A DNA stretch of 64,000 bases from Paenibacillus massiliensis subsp. panacisoli DSM 21345 (GTDB lineage: Bacteria; Bacillota; Bacilli; Paenibacillales; Paenibacillaceae), in the NCBI RefSeq assembly GCF_000426545.1, contig NZ_AUFO01000001.1, positions 248,001-312,000 of the forward strand, written 5' to 3'. A model generated the notes under the pieces. It made no database searches, had not been told where the DNA came from, and was given only the letters and a program-made list of their open reading frames with translations. Numbering within the stretch: position 1 is the first letter of the stretch; each line of letters starts with the position of its first letter. Below are positions 34,381 through 43,247 of this stretch, in pieces. A program made the position numbers and the translations under genes.

Positions 34381-34656
34381 ATGAGGGTACATGAGTTTAT
34401 CATTCAAGGTGATCTGGACAGAGAGGATATGATCCGTATTTGTACGGATGCTTCCCGCTTTGCAGCAAGGATTACACTTCAATATAGAGATGAGAACGGT
34501 GAACGAATTATAGATGTGAAAAGTCTGCTCGGGATGATGCTGATCGCAATCCCTGCTGGTACGTCGGCACGTCTCATCACAGTCGGCATGGATGATCTGG
34601 AAGCGCTGGAGTATTTGCTGCCAGAGTTCGAAGGTCATGCTGAGATGTATGTGTAG
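34381..34656 (+). CDS. HPr-like protein lacking the active-site histidine
   Basis: 91 residues with the HPr fold signature in its second half: IIDVKSLLGMMLIAIPAGTS and EALEYLLPEF. Where HPr has the phosphorylated His of HxRPA, this protein reads A24-S-R-F-A, so phosphotransfer to sugars is excluded. The regulatory serine (Ser48, equivalent to HPr Ser46) is kept. That pattern (no His15, Ser46 present) is that of Crh, a CcpA co-effector in Bacillus, though the sequence is otherwise divergent. A role in catabolite control is inference. It stands alone behind AAGGAGACATGAGTT. Confidence 0.78.
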   Translation: MRVHEFIIQGDLDREDMIRICTDASRFAARITLQYRDENGERIIDVKSLLGMMLIAIPAGTSARLITVGMDDLEALEYLLPEFEGHAEMYV

Positions 34657-34785
34657 ATTGTAGGATATGAGACGAAGGGCCAGTCACAGGCTACGTACTC
34701 TGGAGGTCACGATATTCATTGGAGAATGTTGTGATACCGGAGGGCGTGTCTGGGGCTGGCTTTTTCAATAGAGGCTGGGAATGTA

Positions 34786-34945
34786 TTGAAAAAGGTTTTG
34801 TGTTTTTTTTTGTTTTTATAGTTCTTATAGGCTCGGTTCATTTGGAAATTGCACAAGCAAGTCCCTCAAGTACTTCTACACTTAGACTGGCAAATGGGTC
34901 CGTTTACATAGGGGAGGTTAAAAATGGACAACCCCATGAAATCAA
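34786..34945 (+). pseudogene. Broken exported MORN-repeat protein fragment
   Basis: TTG 34786 starts a signal peptide (MKKVLCFF) that runs into a stop at a long T run (34802-34809). In the neighbouring frame the peptide continues (FIVLIGSVHLEIAQASPSS) to one MORN repeat (LANGSVYIGEVKNGQPHE). The frame then enters the terminator hairpin at 34948. So both a homopolymer frameshift and loss of the rest of the gene are apparent. The frameshift could also be phase variation or a sequencing error. Confidence 0.45.
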
Positions 34946-34947
34946 AG

Positions 34948-34985
34948 CAGCCCTGCTAACCATCGATGGTCGGCAGGGCTGTTTT
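34948..34985. terminator. Bidirectional terminator
   Basis: Stem CAGCCCTGC / GCAGGGCTG enclosing an inner ACCATCGATGGT palindrome, with TTTT on the plus side and CTTTGATTT on the minus side. It ends the minus-strand lipoprotein gene. Confidence 0.75.
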
Positions 34986-34999
34986 AGTAATGTCCTATG

Positions 35000-35908
35000 T
35001 CAGTTGTTCAAACTGTCCACTTCATCAGTAAAGGCGCTCATGTACTGCTTGAATTTCCCAGTGTCAAAATTAGAGTTGGGATCATTTGCCTTCGGTGGGT
35101 TATCTTGAATGTGTTGATATAAACGATCCGCTTCCTCAGAGAGCTTTGTCCATATTTTCTTAGCTTGAGCATACTTCTCGTCTAAGTTTTTTACATATTC
35201 ATCATATTCGGCTTTCTTAGCCATGGAATTCCCTAACAGATCCACAGTGAATTCTACATCCAGGTCTTGACCTGTGCTACTGGTGCCTGTATGTATGTAC
35301 GAGCTTACATCAACAAAGCCAGCATTCCAAAGATCTGCAACGATGTAATTACGTATCTCGCTTAGTTTTTTCTCCGGAGATGGTTCGTCTGCAGTCTCGG
35401 GTATCGGTTCTTTAAAGCTACTTCTTAGCTTAGCGAAGTCCTCGTCATTCGAGTGAATACCCCATGTAATCTTATTGTCTTTGAATAGGACAATTAGCTC
35501 ACTGGTTGGATTCGTTCCTTTTTTTCCTTGGATAAGAATAGCTGTGTCTTTCCCGCCTTCAGCGTCCGTATACTCAGTTGATTCAATAACCTTGGGATCG
35601 TTCAGCTTATCAACCTCAGGAACTTGGACATTTACCACCAGTTGAAATAATGATTGCACATCTGGATGGATCTTGTTTGAAATAAAAGCCTCTCTGGCTT
35701 CTTGATCTGAGCCATTTAGAAAGACATTAATGTATTCCAGCGCCATTTTTTCATTGTCGGTGAGTACTTTCTCTACGACAGAATTTGAGGACTCTGCCGA
35801 GATTGGAGCAGAAGCCGCATTTGAAGGTTCAGTGCTCGCTTTTTGTGAGCCGCAGCCTGATAAGATAATTGTAGCTGAGGCTAGACAGAGAAAAATATGT
35901 TTCTTCAA
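35000..35908 (-). CDS. Lipoprotein of unknown function (302 aa)
   Basis: TTG 35908 follows AGGGGGATATACC. A signal peptide ends in the lipobox LSGC (Cys19), so the mature protein is anchored outside the membrane. A low-complexity Ser/Ala/Glu linker (SAPISAESSNSVVE) precedes a mixed domain with DNEKMALEYINVFLNGSDQE, then a C-terminal helical region (YAQAKKIWTKLSEEADRLYQ). I recognise no specific family; Paenibacillus genomes contain many such DUF-type lipoproteins. Base composition is more AT-rich than the metabolic genes to the left, suggesting accessory DNA. Confidence 0.82.
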   Translation of the reverse strand: MKKHIFLCLASATIILSGCGSQKASTEPSNAASAPISAESSNSVVEKVLTDNEKMALEYINVFLNGSDQEAREAFISNKIHPDVQSLFQLVVNVQVPEVDKLNDPKVIESTEYTDAEGGKDTAILIQGKKGTNPTSELIVLFKDNKITWGIHSNDEDFAKLRSSFKEPIPETADEPSPEKKLSEIRNYIVADLWNAGFVDVSSYIHTGTSSTGQDLDVEFTVDLLGNSMAKKAEYDEYVKNLDEKYAQAKKIWTKLSEEADRLYQHIQDNPPKANDPNSNFDTGKFKQYMSAFTDEVDSLNN

Positions 35909-36074
35909 AGGTATATCCCCCTAATTTATGACAGTCCTATATAGCTTAACAGACCTAGGAATATATTACTATCTTAATTGCAAAATAAGCCAATAAAGAT
36001 ATATAGTAGTTAATAATATCGGAAACACTCCAAGCGATAACTTGCTGAAATAACAGGAGGACGTTAGGTAGCCT

Positions 36075-36170
36075 ATGAAGAAGTTCAGAAAGATAATTTT
36101 CGCATTAATAGCAACATTCTTAATAGTTGTTGGCATTATTAATTTTTTTGTTGGACTGATTGTAATATGA
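36075..36170 (+). CDS. Possible tiny membrane peptide (31 aa)
   Basis: ATG 36075 to TGA 36170 encodes MKKFRK plus one hydrophobic segment (IIFALIATFLIVVGIINFFV). A distant GGAGGA (13 bases) and a closer AGGT precede it. The stop lies exactly at the left end of the IS30 element. Single-span peptide of unknown function; could also be a remnant. Confidence 0.4.
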   Translation: MKKFRKIIFALIATFLIVVGIINFFVGLIVI

Positions 36171-37218
36171 AGTGCGACACCTACTGGAAATAAATATACA
36201 AAAGAGCCCATGGCCGGATTCGTGTAGAATGAAAGTTCCCCAACCCCATTCACACAAGGAGAACCCACCATGAGCAACACACATCTTAGCATAATCGAGC
36301 GTAGCAAGCTAGAAATCCTCCACCAGCAGGGGAAAAGTACCAGAGCGATTGCCAAGGAACTTGGCAGACATCATGCCACCATTGGCTGTGAACTCCGCCG
36401 AAATGTAGCAGAGCATCTGTACTGCGCACAGAACTCTCAAGAGAGCTATGTCCAGCGCCGTAAGGCTTCAGTCCCCGGAGGTAAGTGGAGCCTAGAACTG
36501 GTGAGTCGCATCGAAGAAAAGCTTCAGGCGACCTAGTCTCCGGAGCAGATCGTAGAGCGATTGCGTCAGGAGGGTTAATCGATGGTATGTTTTAAAACGA
36601 TCTATCGCTGGCTGTATACAGGCCGTCTGGTGAAAGGCGTGCTTGCTGTCCTCAGGCACAAAGGGAAGCAGCACAAGCCAGCAGAGACACACGACAAGTT
36701 TGCTGTGGGAAAGCCCAGCTCTCAGCGTCCGAAAGAGATTCGTAACCGGGAAACCTTCGGCCATTGGGAGCTGGATACGGTGGTCTCGGGCCGTGGGAAA
36801 AGCAAGGGCTGCGTAGCTACGTTCATTGAACGAAAGACCCGCTTGTATACAGCAATTCGTATGCCAGACCGTACCGCGTTGTCGATGGAGATTGTCTTTA
36901 GGGTAGCGGCTTCGCAGTACCCTGCCCATGTGTTTCCAACTGCTACCGCAGACCGTGGCAAGGAGCTCGCCTGTTACACCAGCCTAGAAGCTATTCATGA
37001 GGTGCAGGTGTATTTTGCAGATCCGTATTCCTTCTGGCAACGCGGCTCGAATGAAATGCCAATGGCCTCCTGCGAGAGTTTTTCCCCAAGGGGACGGATT
37101 TCGCGCAAATCACGGATGAAGCTCTAGAAAACGCTCTGCACTTGATCCATCACAGACCACGTAAATGTCTGGGCTGGGGAACCGCTCATGAATCCTTTTC
37201 AGAGGAACTGTCGCACTT
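36170..37218 (+). mobile_element. IS30-family insertion sequence, decayed
   Basis: About 1,049 bp bounded by the 10-bp inverted repeats AAGTGCGACA (36170-36179) and TGTCGCACTT (37209-37218), enclosing a broken IS30 transposase. Element length is normal for the family. No clear target duplication was found, in line with an old insertion. It stands between the lipoprotein gene and the tRNA/prophage region. Confidence 0.75.
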
Positions 37219-37225
37219 GGCTTGA
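36270..37225 (+). pseudogene. IS30 transposase with stops and a frameshift
   Basis: The N-terminal helix-turn-helix reads HLSIIERSKLEILHQQGKST and AIAKELGRHHATIGCELRRN. A TAG at 36534 and a TAA at 36576 interrupt the frame; the DDE core continues (HWELDTVVSGRGKSKGCVAT, TADRGKELA, FADPYSFWQRGSNE). A frameshift near 37054-37061 then moves the C terminus (NGLLREFFPKGTDFAQITDE, HHRPRKCLGWGTAHESF) to another frame, ending TGA 37225 over the right inverted repeat. Three lesions make it inactive. Confidence 0.85.
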
Positions 37226-37290
37226 CAATCCGTCGTTGAAAATCATTGTTCTTGAGAACCCTATCTGAGAGTGGATAATATGCGTAAAAA

Positions 37291-37319
37291 TAATAAAAAA
37301 CCCTTACGTAGTAAGGGTT
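37291..37319 (-). terminator. Terminator of the tRNA-Val unit
   Basis: On the minus strand, stem AACCCTTAC / GTAAGGGTT with a 3-nt loop, then TTTTTTATTATTTTT. It starts nine bases after the tRNA 3' end. Confidence 0.85.
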
Positions 37320-37327
37320 TCCAGCAA

Positions 37328-37400
37328 TGATCTGTAGTGGGCTCGAACCACTGACCCCTACCCTGTCAAGATAGTGCTCTCCCAGCTGAGCTAACAGATC
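37328..37400 (-). tRNA. tRNA-Val (anticodon GAC)
   Basis: A full 73-nt cloverleaf: acceptor GATCTGT / ACAGATC, D arm GCTC / GAGC with loop AGCTGGGA, anticodon arm CTATC-TTGACAG-GGTAG (GAC), variable GGGTC, T arm AGTGG-TTCGAGC-CCACT, discriminator A. CCA is not encoded. It is a single tRNA with its own perfect promoter and terminator, just downstream of the prophage tail operon. The AU-rich acceptor stem and isolation suggest an accessory or phage-borne tRNA, but it could be chromosomal. Confidence 0.93.
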
Positions 37401-37421
37401 AGATATATAACGATAATTAAC

Positions 37422-37450
37422 ATAATAGCGTAGATTCTCAACGTTGTCAA
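37422..37450 (-). promoter_or_regulatory. Promoter of tRNA-Val
   Basis: Minus strand: TTGACA (37450-37445), exactly 17 bp, TATTAT (37427-37422). Expected start about 15 nt before the tRNA. Confidence 0.8.
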
Positions 37451-37524
37451 CTGTATTATTAACTGAATTAGGCTGCCAGATACAGATACATTTCGTTCTA
37501 TAATCAAAGCAGGCCTCAGAAAAA

Positions 37525-37566
37525 CACAACCGTTCCCCGGCTGAATACCACCGAGTAACGGTTGTG
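37525..37566 (-). terminator. Terminator of the prophage tail operon
   Basis: Perfect 10-bp stem CACAACCGTT / AACGGTTGTG around a GC-rich loop; on the minus strand it is followed by TTTTTC. It lies 33 bp after the last fibre gene. Confidence 0.8.
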
Positions 37567-37598
37567 CTTAAGAGTGACTTTATGGTATCTATTCACCT

Positions 37599-40442
37599 TT
37601 ATAGCATATACACATATCCCCAATCATTCTCAAAAGAATCATGAATTCTAATCTTACTCTTCAGATCTCGAGCTGATCTTACTCTTATCTTAATCTTACT
37701 GGTCACATCTAGATTGGCTCGATAGGGCACTTTAATTCTTGATTTAAGGAAGCCTGAATGGACGGATATCTTAGACTTCAAGTTTGCCATATAGAAGACT
37801 TTGACCCGTGAAGGGATTTCTAGTTGACTGCTTCTTTTAATAACAATGTTGCCTTTTAGGAAGTGCTCTCTAGATGCAATAACATTGATTTTGGACACTA
37901 GTTTGCTGGTATGGATAACGGAGATTTTGCCTTTAATGTTATCTTTGGTTACGATCAACTTGGAACGAAGTCCTACTGTAGTAGATCCGATGATTTTGAT
38001 TTTGGATGCTATAGCATATTGACTATTTCGAGCAACCTTAATTGTACCAGATTGGAATGGTCGAGATATTCTGATGCTTGTTATTATGTACTTATCAGAC
38101 TTAACTCTAACAGTTAGCTTTGAATGGACATCATATCGATCTGCTCGCTTTACAGTAATATTTGATAACAGATTTGGATTTTTAATAGATAGGTGAGAAT
38201 CCAAATATCCCATTTTCTTTACTTTTAAGCGAGAGTTAATGATTGAGTCGAACCATACCTGCTTTACATTAAGTTTCGAAGGCGTATCGCTGGATTTTAA
38301 TTGTTTTACTTGAATCTTGTTGATTCTGAGTTCGTCTCTGCCAAAAGAGTAAATAATTTTATCTACATATTCAACAACTAGTAAAGGAAAATATCTGCTC
38401 TCTCTTGAATAAAATCGTTTGTAGAATAAATCAAGTTCATTTTGAGCTTTAATTAGGATGCCATTATTATCCTTGCTTCCCTCATACCAATTTGTAACCA
38501 GTTCGGTAAGGTTAAAGTATAAATACCTCCCAACATTCCCAACATCCATTTCCATAACCTTACTGGTTGGGGAAGGCTGATTATCCCATGTTATTCCTCT
38601 TTCAGTCCAGTCTGATTCAAGTTCAAACAGCTCAACCCTCTGGACTTCAGAAGAACTTGCTTCGTGATAAAGCTTTAGGTGAGCACTTTTAATTAACGAG
38701 TTATCAGGAATAGTACTGATATCAAATCCTAAGAATGAACGGTAACGCTCGTTATAGTTCGTATTGAATCCAGTGAATAAATCCTGCTCAGTACCATAGT
38801 TTAGCTTAGGGATACTTTCACGGACAAATGCATCTTTAACAGGAGCAAGTTCTACTGTGGTTGTTGGAGGTCTTACTATGTCAATAACACCTGATGCTCG
38901 ATTACTCACAGGTATATTAATTCGAGACCTTAGATCATGTGGCTTTTTAATAACAACTTTTGATGAAATAGCAAATTTAGAAAGAGGTGTTACCACGATT
39001 TTTCCTGTAGCCTTATTGTGAGGTGGAATGCGAATTTTACTATGAAAAGAGATACGATGAGGCACTTTTAGTGAACTTCTTATCTGATATCCATTTCCAT
39101 CAGCCAACTCGAACAATTGTAACTCTACAAGAGCATTACTACTATTGCTTACTGACCTTGTAATATTAAGTCTGTAATAACGATAAGCTATTTTTCTGTT
39201 TGATATATTTGAATCAATAACACGGCTTACTTGATTATTAGTGTAGTTTACACCTACAACCTGATCTAAAATATTCCAGGTAGTATTATCAACGCTACCC
39301 TCAAGTGTCCAATCAAGAGCACCTGAAGCAGTGTTAATTCTATGAATGGCATATTTAGCGATTGGCTTATTATTGTCTTCACCCAAGTCTATAGTAATCC
39401 ATCCCGTTCCCCCATATATCCACGATTCAGCGTTGACTGTACCCACAACACCATCAAATGCTTTCCACGGTGGAAAGGCTGAAATATTGTAATTATTAAA
39501 AGATGTGATCACATATGGAGTAGGTGTTGTTGCTGATGTCATATTGGGATGAATGATATTAGGTGAAACAAAACTTCTTGAAATGACTATATTATTCTCA
39601 TCAGTCTTAACTTCATTGTCAAAGAGTAAAGTTAAATTACTAAAAACAGGCACATTTATGTTATTTGTTGATAGCGTGGTTCTTATTTTAAGGTGGGTAT
39701 TACTAAGGTCTAACCCCAATGGCTGTTGGAATGTTCCTCCATTGCTTAGACTGTACCGAGGCTCCCATGTAACACCGCCATCATGAGAGAAGGATGCTTC
39801 TACCTTGACTGATGTTCCAAGTGGAGTGTCTTCCATCCAATATACATTATTGGTCCTAAGGATACCCAAATGAGAAATATCATATATCTTTTCTCGTGTT
39901 TCGGAGTATTCCTGACCAGAGTATACCTCGCCCTCACCAACAGTAATAGAATAAGGGGTGGTGCGTATTAAATTGAACTTTACATACCGATATGATTCAG
40001 ACGCAAAACTAGAGACAAATGATTGAACACCATTAGTGCCTGTTCCTTCGTAACCCAAACTAACAAAATCGACACCATTTACACTTCCAAGCACTTCAAC
40101 ATAACTAGGGGTTGGGGCACCACTAGACATGCCTGTGAAAAACATTGTTCCCCCAATTTTTTGTATGCTTCCTAAGTCAACCACAATTTCTTCGCCTGAT
40201 GTTGTGAAATAGCGGAACCAGTTATTTCGATTCCCATCTGTAAACATCCTATTATTAGTGTCAGCAGCGCCACTGACAAATGTTGCATTCTGTGTTTTTG
40301 TGTATGGCTTGTTTAATGCAAGATTAGTATTTATGTTTTTATTAGTTAATGTTAACTGCCCGAAATCTGTGACATAAATATTAGCGCTGCTGAATATTCC
40401 TGTTTGCATCTGGGTTTTGGTTTGTTCAGTTATTCGATACAT
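37599..40442 (-). CDS. Large tail fibre/adhesion protein: discoidin, DNRLRE and repeat shaft
   Basis: 947 residues, last gene of the tail operon. Two F5/8-type C (discoidin-like) domains (NLALNKPYTKTQNATFVSGA, about 40-185; FDGVVGTVNAESWIYGGTGW, about 305-450), a DNRLRE/CBM96-like domain (DAFVRESIPKLNYG, about 530-690), and blocks of short repeats of the form LxSKIxV (about 455-520 and 695-940). Such repeats probably make a fibrous beta shaft. The domains bind carbohydrates in other proteins, so a role in contact with the host envelope is likely. ATG 40442 follows GGGAGGTGAACA. No signal peptide. Markedly AT-rich. Confidence 0.78.
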   Translation of the reverse strand: MYRITEQTKTQMQTGIFSSANIYVTDFGQLTLTNKNINTNLALNKPYTKTQNATFVSGAADTNNRMFTDGNRNNWFRYFTTSGEEIVVDLGSIQKIGGTMFFTGMSSGAPTPSYVEVLGSVNGVDFVSLGYEGTGTNGVQSFVSSFASESYRYVKFNLIRTTPYSITVGEGEVYSGQEYSETREKIYDISHLGILRTNNVYWMEDTPLGTSVKVEASFSHDGGVTWEPRYSLSNGGTFQQPLGLDLSNTHLKIRTTLSTNNINVPVFSNLTLLFDNEVKTDENNIVISRSFVSPNIIHPNMTSATTPTPYVITSFNNYNISAFPPWKAFDGVVGTVNAESWIYGGTGWITIDLGEDNNKPIAKYAIHRINTASGALDWTLEGSVDNTTWNILDQVVGVNYTNNQVSRVIDSNISNRKIAYRYYRLNITRSVSNSSNALVELQLFELADGNGYQIRSSLKVPHRISFHSKIRIPPHNKATGKIVVTPLSKFAISSKVVIKKPHDLRSRINIPVSNRASGVIDIVRPPTTTVELAPVKDAFVRESIPKLNYGTEQDLFTGFNTNYNERYRSFLGFDISTIPDNSLIKSAHLKLYHEASSSEVQRVELFELESDWTERGITWDNQPSPTSKVMEMDVGNVGRYLYFNLTELVTNWYEGSKDNNGILIKAQNELDLFYKRFYSRESRYFPLLVVEYVDKIIYSFGRDELRINKIQVKQLKSSDTPSKLNVKQVWFDSIINSRLKVKKMGYLDSHLSIKNPNLLSNITVKRADRYDVHSKLTVRVKSDKYIITSIRISRPFQSGTIKVARNSQYAIASKIKIIGSTTVGLRSKLIVTKDNIKGKISVIHTSKLVSKINVIASREHFLKGNIVIKRSSQLEIPSRVKVFYMANLKSKISVHSGFLKSRIKVPYRANLDVTSKIKIRVRSARDLKSKIRIHDSFENDWGYVYML

Positions 40443-40476
40443 TGTTCACCTCCCTTTCTTTTTTGTTATTAGACCA

Positions 40477-42567
40477 CTACACTTTATCAGCTCGTACTTT
40501 AAGTTCAAACATGCCCCCTGATGTAGATGATTCTGTAGATGAGGCACGAACAAAGAAAGGAATTTCCCCATATGCCTCCAACTCTAATCCGTTATAACTT
40601 ATGTAATCCACTGGTACAAAAGGTGTTTCTGTTTGACTTATTACTACTTTAAATTCAACAGATGGATTTACAACACTCAATACAATGTTCTTGAGTGCAT
40701 AGCCATAGAAGTTTTCAAGGACTACTTTTTTAGCTCCAGTTGTTTGTCCAGCTACAATAGTACCGAAGTCTATAAGCATCAGCGTGTTGCCTCTGTTATC
40801 CGAATAATAGTCTTGAGTAGATTCATCTTTAAAAAAGACATTGTTCGATGGCTCATAATAAAACCTATAGAAGTTAGTAGTTTGGGTAGTTGCAAGCCCC
40901 ACATAATCTCTTACTGCTGTTAAATTACTTAGTTGATACCTCACGTTTATTGTTTCTGCTACCTTATTAACAAAGGTCTTTTTGTTTGAATTAAAGCGAT
41001 AAATGACTAGATTATAAGGCGATGTCTGTGTCACTGTAACAATAAATTGACCTAGCCTAGAAAAACGTATCCCTGAGATTGGAGCAGTAGACCCCAATGA
41101 TGGATATATCGGACTTGTAATTGCACCTGTTAATGTATTAAAATTTGCAACACAAAAATAGGGAGCAGTAGTTATTGCAAACACTATGTATTTATTATCA
41201 GATGACAAATCAAAATCCGTAGCAGCATCCTGTAGGGTGGTCTCAGTTGGGACAATTTCGTCACCTACTGTCCCAGAATCAAATGGATACACTCTGACTC
41301 TATTGTCTCCTCTTCGAACTACCATAAATTTTTCATTTGTGGAGAACTGAATTCTAACGACTCCACTTGTTCCAAAACTTTTGTATGTAGGAGAGCTTAA
41401 TAAACCAGTTGTACTATTTAACTTGGCAAACATTACTGATGCACCATAAATAAAGGAAACAAGATTATTGTTAACAAATACAATATCTATTGGCCTAGTG
41501 TTGGCAGAATGGGACATGTTTTGAATAATCCTTTTTGTAAATCCACCTGTACTTGGCTCGTATTGATACACAAAGATATTGGCTTGCAAATAATCTGAGT
41601 AAACTATGAATTGATTATTGGGTGAAATTGCAATACGATCTAAATAATTTCCATTTGTAACGTATCCTCCAACTGGAGCAGGAAGTTCTGTGAGGGTATT
41701 GGTGCTCTTATTTAACGAATAGATATGAATTATTCTGTTATTTTCCAATGCGATAAATAAATTTTCATCCTTGCTGAGTGTCACATATCTAGGAACAAAC
41801 CCCAACCCACTAATGGGGACTATGGTTAAGGTTGGATCAACTGCAACAGGAAACGAACGATCTGAGTCTGCTAGCCAAGAATAGGGAACAAGAATTTGCA
41901 GTCTGAGTATATTGTGATCTTTTTTTATGTGATATCTACATCTAATTTCTTCCGTTGAATTACTTTCAAAGGTAACAGGAGAAGCAAGTTTGAATACTTC
42001 AGTTCCATCTTGAGATTTAAAAACGATGTCTTTGTTAGTATAGAATTCATTTTCTTGAATCTCACCATCTACAAACATTTGAACATCAGCAGAATAATCA
42101 ATTATTCCATCAACCGCCAACTCGATGTTCTTTCCAATCAATGTATCGTTGTATTTGGGTAAATGATTGAGTATCGTATTATGCTTTAGTCTTCCGTATT
42201 CAACAATAAATTCATCGTCAATATCTGCATGAACATTTTTATAAACAACTGTATTCCCGTCAACTACTGTTGGTTTAGTATTGTTGATCCTACCAAGCCA
42301 TTCTTCGTTTCCATATTCATCAATAAAGCCTACCCCCAATGGAGTCCAATCAAAATATTCATTGTCAACAACAACCTTTACAGGAGCATAAGTACAAATA
42401 TCATCACGAAAGTATGTTTTTATTGTATTGGTTGTGTTTTCTAGCGAAAACGATTGATTTGTTGATGGTTTTATTGTTAGTTCTATTTCTTGCTTATCAC
42501 CCTGTTCATCAATGTAAGTGGGGACTGATGCCTCTATCTTTTCAAGCTTATTGATATTTAATCCCAT
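40477..42567 (-). CDS. Tail-associated beta-propeller protein
   Basis: 696 residues. The N-terminal part (about 1-240) contains a beta-sandwich block ending YSWLADSDRSFPVAVDPT, a motif seen in front of RHS/insecticidal-toxin-type repeats. From about 245 to 560 repeated strands of the type NNQFIVYSDYLQANIFVYQY and KDENLFIALENNRIIHIYSL indicate a seven-bladed lactonase/WD-like propeller. A C-terminal part (about 580-696) includes VVLENFYGYALKN. ATG 42567 follows GAAGGAGGAAACGC. In a tail operon it is probably a receptor-binding or decorating protein; no enzyme residues recognised. Confidence 0.7.
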   Translation of the reverse strand: MGLNINKLEKIEASVPTYIDEQGDKQEIELTIKPSTNQSFSLENTTNTIKTYFRDDICTYAPVKVVVDNEYFDWTPLGVGFIDEYGNEEWLGRINNTKPTVVDGNTVVYKNVHADIDDEFIVEYGRLKHNTILNHLPKYNDTLIGKNIELAVDGIIDYSADVQMFVDGEIQENEFYTNKDIVFKSQDGTEVFKLASPVTFESNSTEEIRCRYHIKKDHNILRLQILVPYSWLADSDRSFPVAVDPTLTIVPISGLGFVPRYVTLSKDENLFIALENNRIIHIYSLNKSTNTLTELPAPVGGYVTNGNYLDRIAISPNNQFIVYSDYLQANIFVYQYEPSTGGFTKRIIQNMSHSANTRPIDIVFVNNNLVSFIYGASVMFAKLNSTTGLLSSPTYKSFGTSGVVRIQFSTNEKFMVVRRGDNRVRVYPFDSGTVGDEIVPTETTLQDAATDFDLSSDNKYIVFAITTAPYFCVANFNTLTGAITSPIYPSLGSTAPISGIRFSRLGQFIVTVTQTSPYNLVIYRFNSNKKTFVNKVAETINVRYQLSNLTAVRDYVGLATTQTTNFYRFYYEPSNNVFFKDESTQDYYSDNRGNTLMLIDFGTIVAGQTTGAKKVVLENFYGYALKNIVLSVVNPSVEFKVVISQTETPFVPVDYISYNGLELEAYGEIPFFVRASSTESSTSGGMFELKVRADKV

Positions 42568-42579
42568 GCGTTTCCTCCT

Positions 42580-43179
42580 TCACTGAATAATCCAATTAGT
42601 CTCCCCAGCAATTTTTTTATTTAATGGAGCTTTGATTTTATCTATAGTCATACCATTTCTTTTAATTACCAATTCACCATCTAACGATTTCGAAGAAACA
42701 AGTCTTAAGTTTAGGTACATGGGATTATCATAGGAGATAACGCATAATGCCTTAAAATTGATTTCTACTCCATCTAACAAAAGAGATACCTTATAACCAA
42801 AAGAATAGTCAGTGATCACTGGATCAATAACTGTCTTTAAGACAACTGGGTCAACAAACATTTCTGCACTTTTAAATGTAATATGATCATTGTACTTAAT
42901 CTGTTGGCCTGTTAATGAATATGTGCAATTTGCAGTGACATAGCTAAACTCATACATTTTTCCTATGATTTTAAAAATTCCACTATTTACTTCGTAATAC
43001 AAACGTTGACCTTGTCCGATCAAACCGAAACGAATGAGTTTATTGGCATCTATTGATTTAAATAAATTCTCCTCTTTTGTTACAAAGTCATATTCACTTA
43101 ATGAAGTCTGGTCATTATATTCTGCATGCCAGATAAACTCTTGTTCAACAGGAGAACAGGGGTGTACAATTTGAAACAT
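42580..43179 (-). CDS. Prophage tail-region protein, unknown function (199 aa)
   Basis: A beta-rich soluble protein without signal peptide; ATG 43179 follows GGGAGGAATTCA and the stop lies 12 bp before the propeller gene. Sections such as GQRLYYEVNSGIFKIIGKMY and GYKVSLLLDGVEINFKALCV look like a small structural or receptor-binding component. No family recognised. Confidence 0.65.
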   Translation of the reverse strand: MFQIVHPCSPVEQEFIWHAEYNDQTSLSEYDFVTKEENLFKSIDANKLIRFGLIGQGQRLYYEVNSGIFKIIGKMYEFSYVTANCTYSLTGQQIKYNDHITFKSAEMFVDPVVLKTVIDPVITDYSFGYKVSLLLDGVEINFKALCVISYDNPMYLNLRLVSSKSLDGELVIKRNGMTIDKIKAPLNKKIAGETNWIIQ

Positions 43180-43247
43180 TGAATTCCTCCCACCTAAAAA
43201 TGAAAAGGACAGCCAATTTGACTGCCCAATTTAAGATATTCTTATTT

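Noticed and set aside
37328..37400. tRNA-Val as the attachment site of this prophage
   Set aside because: The prophage genes are on the 5' side of the tRNA, no duplicate of the tRNA 3' end was seen in the window and no integrase is present.
37110..37529. Minus-strand 139-codon ORF
   Set aside because: It runs through the tRNA-Val gene, its promoter and its terminator, so it is not coding.
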